Shown here piece by piece: positions 10,985-21,490 of a stretch of 64,000 bases of DNA. Positions within the stretch are counted from its first letter, which is position 1; each line of letters opens with the position of its first letter. A model generated the notes under the pieces. It saw nothing but the letters and a program-made list of their open reading frames with translations. It had not been told where the DNA came from and did no database searches. Position numbers and translations under genes: made by a program. The DNA is from Fagopyrum homotropicum (taxonomy: Eukaryota; Streptophyta; Magnoliopsida; Caryophyllales; Polygonaceae), in contig BSWB01000004.1 of assembly GCA_033239125.1 (NCBI GenBank), forward strand, positions 126,055,235 through 126,119,234, given 5' to 3'.

Positions 10985-12111
10985 TGTAACACCCCAAGTT
11001 CTGGGAACTTGAAGCGCTACGGGCTAGGACCACACAATGGGTCCCGACCCTCAGAGTAGCAATAGCAAACGGATCTTACAACAAGTCACAGAAGAATGAA
11101 AACCAAAACTCAACATAAAACCAAAGGTCTAAACAAAAGAAAACACAAAAGCTCCACACCCAAGTTCAAAACAAAAGGGAAACAACAAAAGAAACAAAAC
11201 CCGATACCGTCCTATAATGTACGGGAACCCCGACTGACCACACCATCCGGATCACTCAACAGCAGCCTGAACCTACGGAACATCTACAACGACGGTATAA
11301 ACCGTTAGCTAACATTCTAGGTACAAGCAAGAGCGTAAAGGCACAAACACACATAAGGTAAAGAAAACACATATCATGCTCACACATCAACCGGTTCTTA
11401 TCTTTCATTAAGGTTATATATTACTAATTCAACTTCTTTTGTCACACGAGAATCTCCCGAAACTCGCCTCCGCTTCCGTCTACCAATAGGAATAGATCAG
11501 TACTATCCATTACCTACGGGTCTGGATTGCAAGAGCACATTCTAGTCTCGTGTAGAACTAGAAAAGTGGTCAACGCCCGGTTATAATACACTTAGGCCAG
11601 TTAAGGTTATCAAAGGGTGAATCCTATTTCCAATTATCCATTATAACATGAATAAACAACACAAATAAGCCAATACAATCAAACTAATACGCAGAATGAA
11701 GCTAAGTAAGTCCAAGGGACTTACCTCACACGAAGGTAACACAAAAGGCTCAGCAACAACTCAGAGAACACTCAAGGAAGCTCAGTTTCCCTCAGGAAAG
11801 GAGCAAGGGAATCTTGTATGAACAAACAACACGGATCAGGAACGGAACGGTTGCTAGAAGTCTATAACTTCTAGTCTCAACGATCTCTAAGAGGTCTCCA
11901 CAAGCTAAGGGCTCGACCTTAGTCTTACAGTAACTCAGGGGACAAGGAACAACCACAAGGAACCAAGGAAAGGAACGAGGAAAGGAATGAAGGAAGCAAC
12001 TCACCAAAGACGGGAGTCACAACAGGGAAAACCGCAGGGGCGGTTGGACAGAGGCGCAAGGGCAGCAACACGTAGGGGCGGCCAGGTGCAGGCGCATCGG
12101 CGGCTGCAAGA
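10985..12111 (-). repeat. LTR of chromovirus C, R/U5 part
   Basis: The minus-strand end is GGGGTGTTACA at 10985. The LTR runs rightward and is interrupted at 12111 by element D, resuming at 23651. GC-rich GGCGG words occur at about 12030-12105. Small open frames here, such as 11792-12007, have no recognisable product. Confidence 0.78.
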
Positions 12112-12438
12112 TGATAACACGATTTATGACTTAGGTTTAGACACTCATTTAGATAGTTTTTCCGCTCATTCATGCATAGTTTAGTACTAGTTCACGACGT
12201 TTGCACTCAATTCATGTATTTTCTCGAGATAGACGTCTACACGGACTTTTGTATGCTTTGTAGGTATTTTTGGAGATTTAGGAGCTTAATCGATACATTC
12301 GAGGATCGTTCCTCGAGATGACACACCTTCGGACTCATTGGGATGCAAGCTAGGGGCTAAGGAGGACACTTGGGACCTTGTTGGTGCATGCCATGCACCA
12401 AATCGTGGCTTGATGATCCATGTAGTGCAGGAATACCA

Positions 12439-12491
12439 GAACCACGGTCACTGGAAGAACCACGCCCGTGGAAATGGGCCGTGGTTTTTGC
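12439..12491. repeat. CCACGG/CCGTGG words in U3 of 5' LTR D
   Basis: It contains AACCACGGTCACTGG, AACCACGCCCGTGG and GGGCCGTGGTTTTTG. It lies about 57-110 bp upstream of the TATA-like box. The same cluster in the 3' LTR is at 21819-21870. Confidence 0.8.
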
Positions 12492-13053
12492 CAGACAGTT
12501 GTGACAGCTGTCCCACGATCTTCATGGCCGATCTTGCAAATTTGTAAGATAAATAGGTGGTCGTGCAAGGCTGTTAGGGGAGAGAATCCACATCCACTCT
12601 CACTACTATTCTCTCATACACTCTCAACAAGAAAGATTCTCTCAATTGGAAGCTTGGATTGGAGCTACTCTTGGAGGAGAAGAAAAGTTCCATTGGAGAA
12701 GAAGAGAAGAACACACCATTATTAGTCCTTGATAGATTTTAGAGTGAAGATTATCGGAATCGTTTTCTAGGATTGTAAGAATCGATTGAACCTTCTTTGA
12801 AGGGTCGTGAGTCTTTCTAATTCTAATATTCAGCTTGGTTTTCTTTGCTCTACTTGTTCATCTCTTTCTCTTCATTTTCTTGCAAATGGATGCCATGATT
12901 TTATGCTTGATGATTTTGATTGTGATGATGTATGTTGTTGGCTAATTAGATGCTATTCTAGGGTAAGGAAAGGATGGTTATGGCATGGACTATGATAGAA
13001 TAGACTTAAATGTATGCTTGGATGATTCGTTTGATTGAACCTAGTCACTGTTA

Positions 13054-13093
13054 GAAACCACAGTTTGTTCTAGACAAATCACGGCCGTGGATC
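13054..13093. repeat. CCACGGCCGTGG words in U5/leader of 5' LTR D
   Basis: AAACCACAGTTTG is followed by CACGGCCGTGGATC. The 3' LTR counterpart at 22437-22475 keeps ACCACGG and CCACGGCTGTGG. It corresponds to the perfect palindrome at 3661-3682 in A. Confidence 0.75.
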
Positions 13094-13953
13094 TTGATGA
13101 ACATCCCGTGATTTTGATTAACTTGCTTGCAATGATAAATCCAAGTGTTAGGTTGTTAGATTGTTGAAATCCTAAGTGTTTGTTGAGCTAAATCTATCCT
13201 AGGGTGACCTAGTGTTAGCAACTAAGTGTTAGAAGAGACCTACCCGGTAATTATTGCTTTTAGATACCGAAGATGACGAACTCTAGGTAGTAGTGAGCCT
13301 TATAAGCCGCTATTGGACTGAGTGTGCTAGGATAGTTGCCTAGGACTTGCCTTCCCGAGACTTACCCGGTAAGGAGAGGTTAGATCCCTAGATAACCATC
13401 CGGTTTGATTAGAATTCTTATCCTTAGGCTCTTTGAGACTTACCCGGTGATGAGACCTTAGGAACGGACTAGTGGACCATGAGACCGACCCGGTGATTGA
13501 CCCCAATCTAGAAACGCTCACTCCCAACATACCATAGTTAATCCAAAGAATGATTAGATAGCTTGAGTCCTATGCCATAACTGGAATTTCCAACCCCTAG
13601 AATCCGCTTTTCTCCTTTGATTACATATTTGGTATTTGCTTGTTTACTTGTCGTGTTAGCTCAGTTGATTGTTGATTTCGCATGATTTGTGATCTTTGAT
13701 TGATCACCTAAAAACCAAATCAAAAACATTGAGATTTTCATTTCTTTATTCCTTTCTCTTTTATTAGTCTAGATCTTCACTATCCTTAGTCACTAATCGA
13801 TCCAATCTCACATCAGTCTTTGGTTCGAACTCGGAATACTATCCCTACTACAAAACATCCTGTACACTGCGGGTTCGCTAGGAGTTAGGAGAAATATATC
13901 GAGTATAAATTTAAGGCTTATTGTGTGACACGTTCTTAGCGTAACAAAGTTTT

Positions 13954-13971
13954 TGGCGCCGTTGCCGGGGA
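13954..13971 (+). promoter_or_regulatory. Primer binding site (tRNA-Asp) of D
   Basis: TGGCGCCGTTGCCGGGGA matches the complement of the 18-nt 3' end of plant tRNA-Asp, 7 nt after the LTR end. Confidence 0.92.
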
Positions 13972-14184
13972 CTAGGTTAAGATTGAGTCGTTGTTTGTGA
14001 TTGTTTATAGTGTAGGTCTTTCTTGTTGCTTTTGATCTCCTTTGGTTTGTGTCTTTGCTTTTCAGGACATCTCTCACTCTTTAGGTGCATGTGAAGGTCT
14101 CGTGGCAAGGATTTAGCTCCATTCGATCCCTAACTGGAGAAGACCCTTAGATGTAGATCCAAGAGCATTAGAAAGGGAAAAGAG

Positions 14185-15582
14185 ATGACCGGAAGAGATC
14201 TCCAAGCTGAGTTAGACGAAGCTTTAGAGCAAATTAGGCTAAGGGATGAAGCCTTGGAGAATGAAAGAAGACTTGCCAATGAGAGGCAAGAAGCAACTAG
14301 GAGGGAGATTGAAGAGATTAGGCAAGCTCTTGTGCAAAGAGAGCTTAATCGTCAACAACCTCCACCTCCACCACAACCGCAGCCGGCGGTTAATATTCGG
14401 GTTGTGCCCTTTGCTATTGAAAAGCCACAAACGTTAGGGCAACGTATGGATCTGGCACAAAGAGCACACCGTCCGGGTGTGAACTTAGGAGATCCCGCAG
14501 CCCATGATTACGAGCTCCGCCCTCAAGTTCTACAAATGATCCGGCATAATCAATTTGGAGGGATGGATGGAGAGTCTCCTCATCAACACTTGATGAACTA
14601 TGATATCTTGATGGAGACTCTAAGGCCGCCTAGATTGGAGAGCAACAACCATAAGCTTAGGGTTTTTTCCTTCTCTCTTAAGGATAAATCCTTGGCTTGG
14701 TATCAATATATTCCACAAGGGCGAGTGAGTACTTGGGAGGAGATGCCAACCGAGTTTTTGACAAAGTTCTTCCCGCCTTCCAAGACTATCGAGCTAAGAA
14801 GGAAGATCAATGCCTTCGTGATGAAGGATAGAGAAAGCTTATTCAAGTCTTGGGAGAGGTTCAAAGACCTTCTCCTAGATTGTTCGCACCATGGTATACC
14901 GAAAATTGAGCTATTGGAGATCTACTTCAAAGGACTTGATGAAGATAGCCAATTCAAGCTTCAATCTCTTTCCGGTGGGACTTTCATGGAAAAGAATGTG
15001 GATGAAGCTTGAGAGTTTGTAGAGAAACAAGCTTTGGTGATTGAGAAGTACTCCCATAGGAAGAATGATGGGAGGAAAGCGGGAGCATATGAGGTGAGTG
15101 AAGTCACCATGAGTAACTTCAAGCTTGATGCAATCAATAATGAGCTGAAATCTTTGAGGGAGTTGTGTGCTACAATTTTGAAGAATCAAGCAACCCCTCA
15201 AGTGCAAGTGCAAGCAAACTTATCTTCCAAGGAGGAAGATGTGAACTATATGGGAAGGGGCAACTACAACAACTATCAAGGCCCAAGGAACTTCAACAAC
15301 AACCGGCAATTCAACAATTACCGGCCTAACTACAACCATCCCGGGTTTTCCTATTCTAACCCGGATGGAGCCTTGAACCCTCCCGTTTCCACAAGCGCAG
15401 CTCCACCACCAAAGGCTTCACAAGAACCTCCACCCGGATTTACTCAACCTCCAAAGGATAGAACCGAGATGATGTTTGAACAATTGCTTGGAAGGTTGAG
15501 TGGTCTTGAGAGCACGGTAATTTCCATTTCTAAAGCTCAAAAGGTGTTGGAAGCACAAGTGTTCCAAAAAGGCGGGTGAAGC
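14185..15582 (+). pseudogene. gag: Athila gag of D, one stop and frameshifts
   Basis: The open frame starts at MTGRDLQAELDEALEQ; the upstream codons seen in A (MRRSRDKD) are out of frame here. The coiled-coil N-terminus, the gag core (RVFSFSLKDKSLAWYQYI, FLTKFFPPSKT) and the Asn/Tyr-rich block follow as in A. TGA at 15010-15012 replaces the Trp of DEAWEF. The frame resumes at 15034-15579 and is lost by an extra A in the run before GGCGGG near 15567, which puts the PR frame out of register. Confidence 0.88.
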
Positions 15583-16958
15583 TCATAGAGATCCGGGGAA
15601 GCTTCCCGGAAGAACCGAAGATAACCCAAGAGGCCAAGTGTTGGACATTACAACAAGAAGTGGGTTAAGCATGAAGGATCCCTTACCTAAGGGAAGTGAC
15701 AAGGGAAAGCAAGTAGTGGTAGAGGAAGAGACCTTGCAAGAAGAAGGAGGAAAGAACAAGGAAGATGAGCCAACATATGTGGCACCACCTCCATACAAGC
15801 CACCACTACCGTTCCCACAATATCGAGCAAGAGCTCGCTTGGACAAGCACTTCGGTAAATTCCTTGAACTTATGTCTAAATTACATATTAACATTCCGTT
15901 CATGGATGTTATCTTAGGTATGCCGGCATATGGCAAGTATTTGAAAGAAATACTCTCCAACAAGAGGAAGTTGGAAGAATATGGAGAAGTGAGGATTACA
16001 AAGAGGTCCCCGGAGTTGATTCAAACTATGAAGGAGGAGATGCCTCCTAAGCTAAGAGATCCGGGATCCTTTTGTGTGCCAATTGAAGTGGGAGAAGTGA
16101 AGTATGAAGCCCTATGTGATCTTGGGGCAAGTGTAAGCATCATACCGCTTGCACTTTTCAATAAGGTTGGGCTAGGAGAGCCAAAGCCGGTCAAGATGAC
16201 CCTTTACATGGCGGAGAGTTCGATCACCCATCCCGTTGGAATCTTGGAGGACATACCGGTGCAACTCGAGAAGTTCTATGTGCCGATTGATTTTGTTGTC
16301 TTGGACATCCCGGCGGACTATCCAGTTCCCATCATCTTAGGGAGACCTTTCTTGGCTACATCCGGATGCTTGGTGGATTGTAAAAAATGGAATTCTCTCC
16401 TTCAACATTGGAGAAGAGAATATCAAGTTCAAGCTGTCCACAATGATGAAAGGGCCGACCCTTGATGAGGATGTGTTCAACATTGTCGAGCAAGAGGAGT
16501 CTAGAGAAGTTGTGAGCTCGATCTTGATCAAGGACCCCTTGGAGAAGGTTCTTAGCTTAAGTTTGATGGAAAAAGGTGTTGAGGAGGCTTGCAATGAAGA
16601 AATCAAGGCTTTGGAAGCATTAGAAAAGGAGACAAGAGCTGAATTTGAAGTCCACGAGAGTGTGCTGAATTCCTGTAGGAACCACGGCCAGGGACCAAGA
16701 ACCACGCCCGTGGAAAGACCCGTGGAACTCTCTGGAATGCTCCGAAATGCAAGCTTTGCAAGAACCACGGCCGTGGTTGTGCCAGAGCCCGTGGTTTTGC
16801 CCGTGGTTTCTCCAGGAACTGCCTTAGTTGATGATCAAGCTTCATGGAGCCTTGAGGAGTCTTCCATGGCTTTGGATTCATCTCAACCAACATTATATGG
16901 ATCATCTCCACTCGATAAAGGTCCTCCTAAACTTGAACTCAAACCCCTCCCCTTTTGA
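15583..16958 (+). pseudogene. pol: Protease and PR-RT linker of D, frameshifted
   Basis: It encodes LDKHFGKFLELMSKLHINIP, then the protease LCDLGASVSIIPLALFNKVG and VLDIPADYPVPIILGRPFL. An extra A near 16383 (KKWN instead of KNGI) shifts the frame; the linker continues in 16443-16958 (EDVFNIVEQEESREVV). The linker codes the palindromic word cluster (16679-16815) between segments homologous to the array copies (EVHESVLNSCR before, SMALDSSQPTLYGSS after). The frame ends at TGA 16956-16958, where about six bases are missing relative to the other copies. Confidence 0.86.
16679..16815. repeat. CCACGGCCGTGG word cluster inside PR-RT linker of D
   Basis: There are at least seven half or whole words, including the perfect 16-bp palindrome AACCACGGCCGTGGTT at 16763-16778. 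They are translated as Pro/Val/Arg-rich residues. The array elements have unrelated residues and different palindromes at the same place. Confidence 0.82.
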
Positions 16959-17712
16959 AATATGCATTTCTTGGTGAGAATTCTACATATCCAGTTATTG
17001 TGAATGCATGCTTGAATGATGATGAAATTGCTAGATTATTGCATGAGTTGAGATTGCATAGGAAAGCTATAGGCTATACTATTGATGATTTAGTTGGCAT
17101 TAAACCTTCTTTGTGCATGCATAAAATCTTGATGGAAGACAACCATAAAACTTCAATTGAACCTCAAAGAAGACTAAACCCAATCATGAAAGAAGTAGTA
17201 AAGAAGGAGATCCTTAAATTGCTAGATGCGGGAATTATTTTCCCAATTTCGGATAGTAAGTGGGTTAGTCCCGTGCATGTGGTTCCTAAGAAGGGTGGGA
17301 TGACCGTAGTAACTAATGAGAATAATGAATTAATCCCGACTAGAACGGTTACGGGATGGAGGATGTGTATTGACCATAGGAAGCTTAACATGGCCTCTAG
17401 GAAAGATCACTTCCCTCTTCCTTTCATTGACCAAATGCTAGAGAGATTAGCTCAACATTCTCACTTTTGCTACTTAGATGGTTATAGTGGATTCTTCCAA
17501 ATCCCTATCCACCCCGATGACCAAGAGAAAACCACATTCATATGTCCTTGGGGTACATTTGCATATAGGAGAATGCCATTTGGGTTGTGTAATGCACCCG
17601 CCACCTTTCAAAGGTGTATGATGGCCATATTTTCTGAATATATTGAGAACATCATGGAAGTGTTTATGGATGTTTTTCTGTTTATGGATCTTCCTTTGAT
17701 GATTGTTTAGCT
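16955..17712 (+). pseudogene. pol: Athila reverse transcriptase of D, broken at the catalytic box
   Basis: It encodes NPIMKEVVKKEILKLLDAGI, MCIDHRKLN, HFCYLDGYSGFFQIPIH, RRMPFGLCNAPATFQRCM and EVFMD. In intact copies FMDDFSVYGSS follows. Here a one-base loss near 17672 turns it into FMDVFLFMDL, removing the second catalytic Asp, and the frame ends at 17708-17710. The rest of RT continues in another frame from 17716. Confidence 0.9.
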
Positions 17713-17715
17713 AAC

Positions 17716-19824
17716 TTGTCTCTAGTGCTAAAAAGATGTGAGGAGACTAATCTAGTCTTGAATTGGGAGAAATGCCACTTCATGGTAAGTGAAGGCATTG
17801 TGTTGGGACACTTGGTGTCCAACCGTGGCATTGAGGTTGATAGGGCTGAGATAGAGACGATAGAGAAGTTGCCACCACCTACCTCGGTGAAGGGGGTAAG
17901 GAGTTTTCTAGGGCATGCCGGTTTTTACCGGAGATTTATTAAAGATTTCTCTAAGATTTCTAAGCCTCTTACTAACCTACTAATGAAAGATGTTGAGTTT
18001 GTTTTCTCCAAGGATTGCCTTGAGGCTTTTTGTAGGTTGAAGAATGCTTTGATCTCCGCACCTATCATGCAACCTCCGGATTGGAGTCTACCGTTTGAGA
18101 TCATGTGTGATGCAAGTGATGTAGCCGTTGGGGCTGTTTTGGGACAAAGGAAAGATGGGCTTACACATGCCATTTATTACGCTAGCAAGACGCTAGATGA
18201 AGCCCAACTCAATTATGCTACCACCGAGAAGGAGTTGCTAGCGGTTGTGTATGCATTTGAGAAGTTTCGCTCATATCTTGTTGGAGCGAAGGTCATTGTG
18301 TATACGGATCATGTTGCAATCTGTTATCTCCTTATAAAGAAGGATGCCAAGCCTAGGTTGATTCGGTGGATCCTTCTTCTTCAAGAGTTTGACTTGGAAA
18401 TCCGGGATAAGAAAGGGTCCGAAAATTCTGTGGCGGATCACCTTAGTAGACTCCCACCATTGGAGCTTGAGAGAGATGACATCCCGATTGATGAGCAATT
18501 GCAAATGGTGGAAGAGTGCTTGTTTCAAGTGTTTAGAGGAAGTGAGCCATGGTATGCCGACATTGTGAACTACCTTGTGTGCAAGGAGGTGCCTCCCGGT
18601 TTATCCTATGCCCCAAGGAAGAAATTCTTCAAGGATGTGAGGCATTACTATTGGAGTGAACCGCTTTTGTTCAAGAGAGGGCCGGATGGAGTTTTTAGAA
18701 GATGCATACCGGAGGATGAGGTGGAGAGTGTGATCCGCCATTGTCATTCCTTGCCATGTGGAGGGCATGCTAGCTCACACAAGACATGTGATAAGGTGTT
18801 GCAATCGGGGTTCTTTTGGCCAAGTTTGTTCAAGGATGTGCAAAATTTTGTGGTAGCTTGTGATGCTTGCCAAAGGACGGGCAACATCTCAAGGAGGAAT
18901 GAGATGCCCTTGAACAACATACAAGAGGTGGAGATATTCGATGTGTGGGGTGTGGACTTCATGGGACCATTCCCCTCTTCTTGTGGCAACCTCTACATCC
19001 TATTGGCGGTGGACTATGTTTCAAGATGGGTGGAGGCAATCGCCTCTCCTACAAATGATGTCAAGGTTGTGGTGCGGTTCTTCAACCGAGTGATCTTTCC
19101 TAGGTTTGGAACACCAAGGGTGATCATAAGTGATGGAGGGAAGCATTTCACCAATAGGAACTTCGGGATACTTTTGGCTAAGTATGGGGTGACTCATAAG
19201 ATGGCAACACCTTATCATCCCCAAACTAGTGGCCAAGTGGAGATCTCCAACCGGGAGATAAAGGGAATTCTTGAGAAGACGGTCTCTAGGACGAGAAAGG
19301 ATTGGGCTATGAAGCTCAATGATGCTTTGTGGGCTTATAGAACCGCTTTCAAGACACCGATTGGCACCACTCCTTACAAGTTAGTCTATGGCAAGTCTTG
19401 CCACCTTCCGGTGGAGATGGAGCATAGAGCATATTGGGCCATTAGGTGGCTGAATTTTGACCTCAAGGAAGCCGGTGAGAAGAGATTGCTAGACATGAAC
19501 GCTCTTGAGGAGATCCGGTTGGATGCCTATGAAAACGCCCGGATCTACAAGGAAAGGACTAAACGTTGGCATGACAAGCGTCTCATCCCGAAGGAGTTGA
19601 GTGAAGGCGACCTTGTCCTTCTCTTTAACTCAAGGCTGCGGCTCTTCCCCGGAAAGCTAAAGTCAAGATGGACGGGTCCTTATGTGGTGAAGAAGATCTT
19701 TCCCCATGGAGCGGTTGAGATAGGAGGGGAGCATTGTGGAGATTTTAAGGTGAATGGGCACCGGATGAAGAAGTATATCCCGGGAGCTCCGATGGATATG
19801 ATTGCCCCACTTCACCATGAGTGA
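17716..19824 (+). pseudogene. pol: RT C-terminus, RNase H and integrase of D (open, but separated from RT)
   Basis: This is a 702-codon open frame. RT thumb/connection motifs are LGHLVSNRGIEVDRAEI and FLGHAGFYRRFIKDFS. RNase H shows MCDASDVAVGAVLGQ, TEKELLAVVYAF and VYTDHVAICYLL. Integrase follows: HCHSLPCGGHASSHK and ACDACQR (zinc finger), VDFMGPFPSS (D), IISDGGKHFTNRNFG (D) and GQVEISNREIKGIL (E). It ends at TGA after IAPLHHE. Five residues (DSFRD in the other copies) are missing between RNase H and integrase. Catalytic residues are present, but it cannot be made as a fusion with RT because of the upstream frameshift. Confidence 0.9.
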
Positions 19825-21490
19825 GACGCCCCCGAGTTTGGTCAAGCTAGTGACCTTAAAGAAGTGCTTGATGGGAGGCAACCCATTGGTAGACATCTTT
19901 TTCGTTTTTGTTTTTTTTTTGATTTTTCTGCTTTTGTTTGGTGTGCTTTGTGTGTGTGCTAGAGTCTTGGTAGCATAGAAGCCTCGCATAGCATGTGGAT
20001 GATGATGATGAGTCCCTCATCAATTGTGGGTGGAGCGGACGCGGGACTTGGACGGCTAGCGGCGCCTAGCGCGGATCCCGACGCCATAACGAACACTTTG
20101 AGCTCTCTACCATCGTTGATAGGATCATCCGCTATCACTCCACTTGAATGATCCCAAATACCAAAGCAAGCCATTTTTACATTATGAGAACCCTCTTTCA
20201 CTCTTCTTTACTTCATTTACACATTGGGGACAATGTGTTTCTAAGTATGGGGTGGGGTTTGCATGATCTTTTGCATGATTAGCATCTAGGATAGTTTAAT
20301 ATTGTTACATGTCTTGCATTGTACATAGACATTTCGAAAAATCCAAAAAATCATAAAATTTTAAAAAAAAATTTAGTGCTTCTAAGCTTGGGAATGACCC
20401 TTATGATGAGATTGTTGTGTGGATTGGCTATGGATGGCCTTGTGTGTTGAATTGATGAATGTATATGTAGACTTGAAGTACTTATCTTGAATCCCATGAG
20501 TGAATTGTGATCATGAATGCTTGCCTTGATTGGATTGAGGATTGAAGGTCGAAATCACATGCTAGTTCTTGCACATCATCTAGGAGTGATTAAGGTAATT
20601 CATCTTTCTCTACTTCTCATCTTGATCATGTTGTTTGAACACCTCAATTGATATAAATTTGACCTCTTTTGACCCATCCGGGAATAGGAGCATGTTAGTA
20701 TGTTGAGTGTGTGAAAAGCAAGTGTGGGGTGAAGTTGTTGATGAAAGAATGTTATGAATGAAGTGCTGAATTTGTTGTGAAAGTGTAGACAAAAATGTAG
20801 GTTTGGGGACGTTGGTTTAAATGACGAGTAACTCGGCACCATTCACATAATCGGGTGTTTGTGCCTTGCCAAAGTCAAATAAACCGATAGTCCTAACGAG
20901 CTTTGGTATGTGTGCCCGGTGTGGATGCACCTTGAAAAATAAAAAAGCCCGAGGACGGCTAATCACCAAGGTTTCGGCTTTTGTACACCAATGTCATTGT
21001 CTCAAAAATAAGTGAAAAAGAAAAGAAAAGAAAGAAAAGATGGAGAAAATATACACTTGTGGGAAGTTGATAAAAAATGTGAAGTTGTGAAGTTAGTTCC
21101 ATTCCCGGATTAGCATCACGTGACCTAGAAAAATTCCCACCTAATCACAACGTTTCTTGGCCTTTCATTTCACAAGCCCTTGTGACCTATTTGCATGTGT
21201 GTAAGGCTTAGTGATCTAGATTGAATACGCTCATGATCATCTTGACTTCTTCATTTTTTACATTTCATACATGCTTTCGAGTTAAGTACAATTGTGTTTC
21301 CGTGCCTTCATTTATTTGATGCATGATCGCTTGTCCATTGCCATGAAACGTGACTATGAAGGTGATCCAATATTAGAAGCACAACTTCAAAAAGATTTTG
21401 CCCTTTTTGTGCATGCATAAATCTTGTCATCTCTTAGTCTACAGTTGGGACTTGCTCGGGGACGAGCAAACCTTAAGTATGGGGTATTAA
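19825..21490 (+). other. 3' noncoding region of D with conserved hairpins and polypurine tract
   Basis: No env-like or other frame is seen. Just after the stop, GGTCA-AGCTAG-TGACC (19841-19856) and ATGGG-AGGCAA-CCCAT (19871-19886) form two small hairpins. The block GACGAGTAACTCGGCACC onward (20823-21000) is conserved with B and the array. At 21452-21469 TTGCTCG-GGGA-CGAGCAA is a perfect 7-bp stem with a four-base loop. The probable polypurine primer AAGTATGGGGTATTAA follows (21475-21490), adjoining the LTR. Confidence 0.7.

Larger units (their letters stand above)
7105..12111 (-). mobile_element. Tekay/Del-like chromovirus C, body and first LTR part
   Basis: Minus-strand order is LTR (24250-23651, then 12111-10985, split by element D), initiator-Met primer site, gag, protease, RT, RNase H and the N-terminal part of integrase. 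It stops at 7105, where element B is inserted. RT and gag resemble the Tekay/Del clade of chromoviruses. All genes are broken, including three CAG-to-TAG changes and frameshifts. The remainder of integrase, the chromodomain and the other LTR are off-window or lost. Confidence 0.82.
12112..13946 (+). repeat. 5' LTR of element D
   Basis: It is 1835 bp, TGATAACACG...GCGTAACA. A TATA-like GATAAATA is at 12548-12555. GAGACYTACCCGGTRA copies are at 13235-13250, 13357-13372, 13435-13450 and 13481-13496 (the last with CG in place of CT). Palindromic words are at 12439-12491 and 13054-13093. Confidence 0.92.

Noticed and set aside
20823..20900. tRNA-like sequence at GAGTAACTCGG
   Set aside because: No cloverleaf or conserved A and B boxes could be drawn; kept only as a conserved block.
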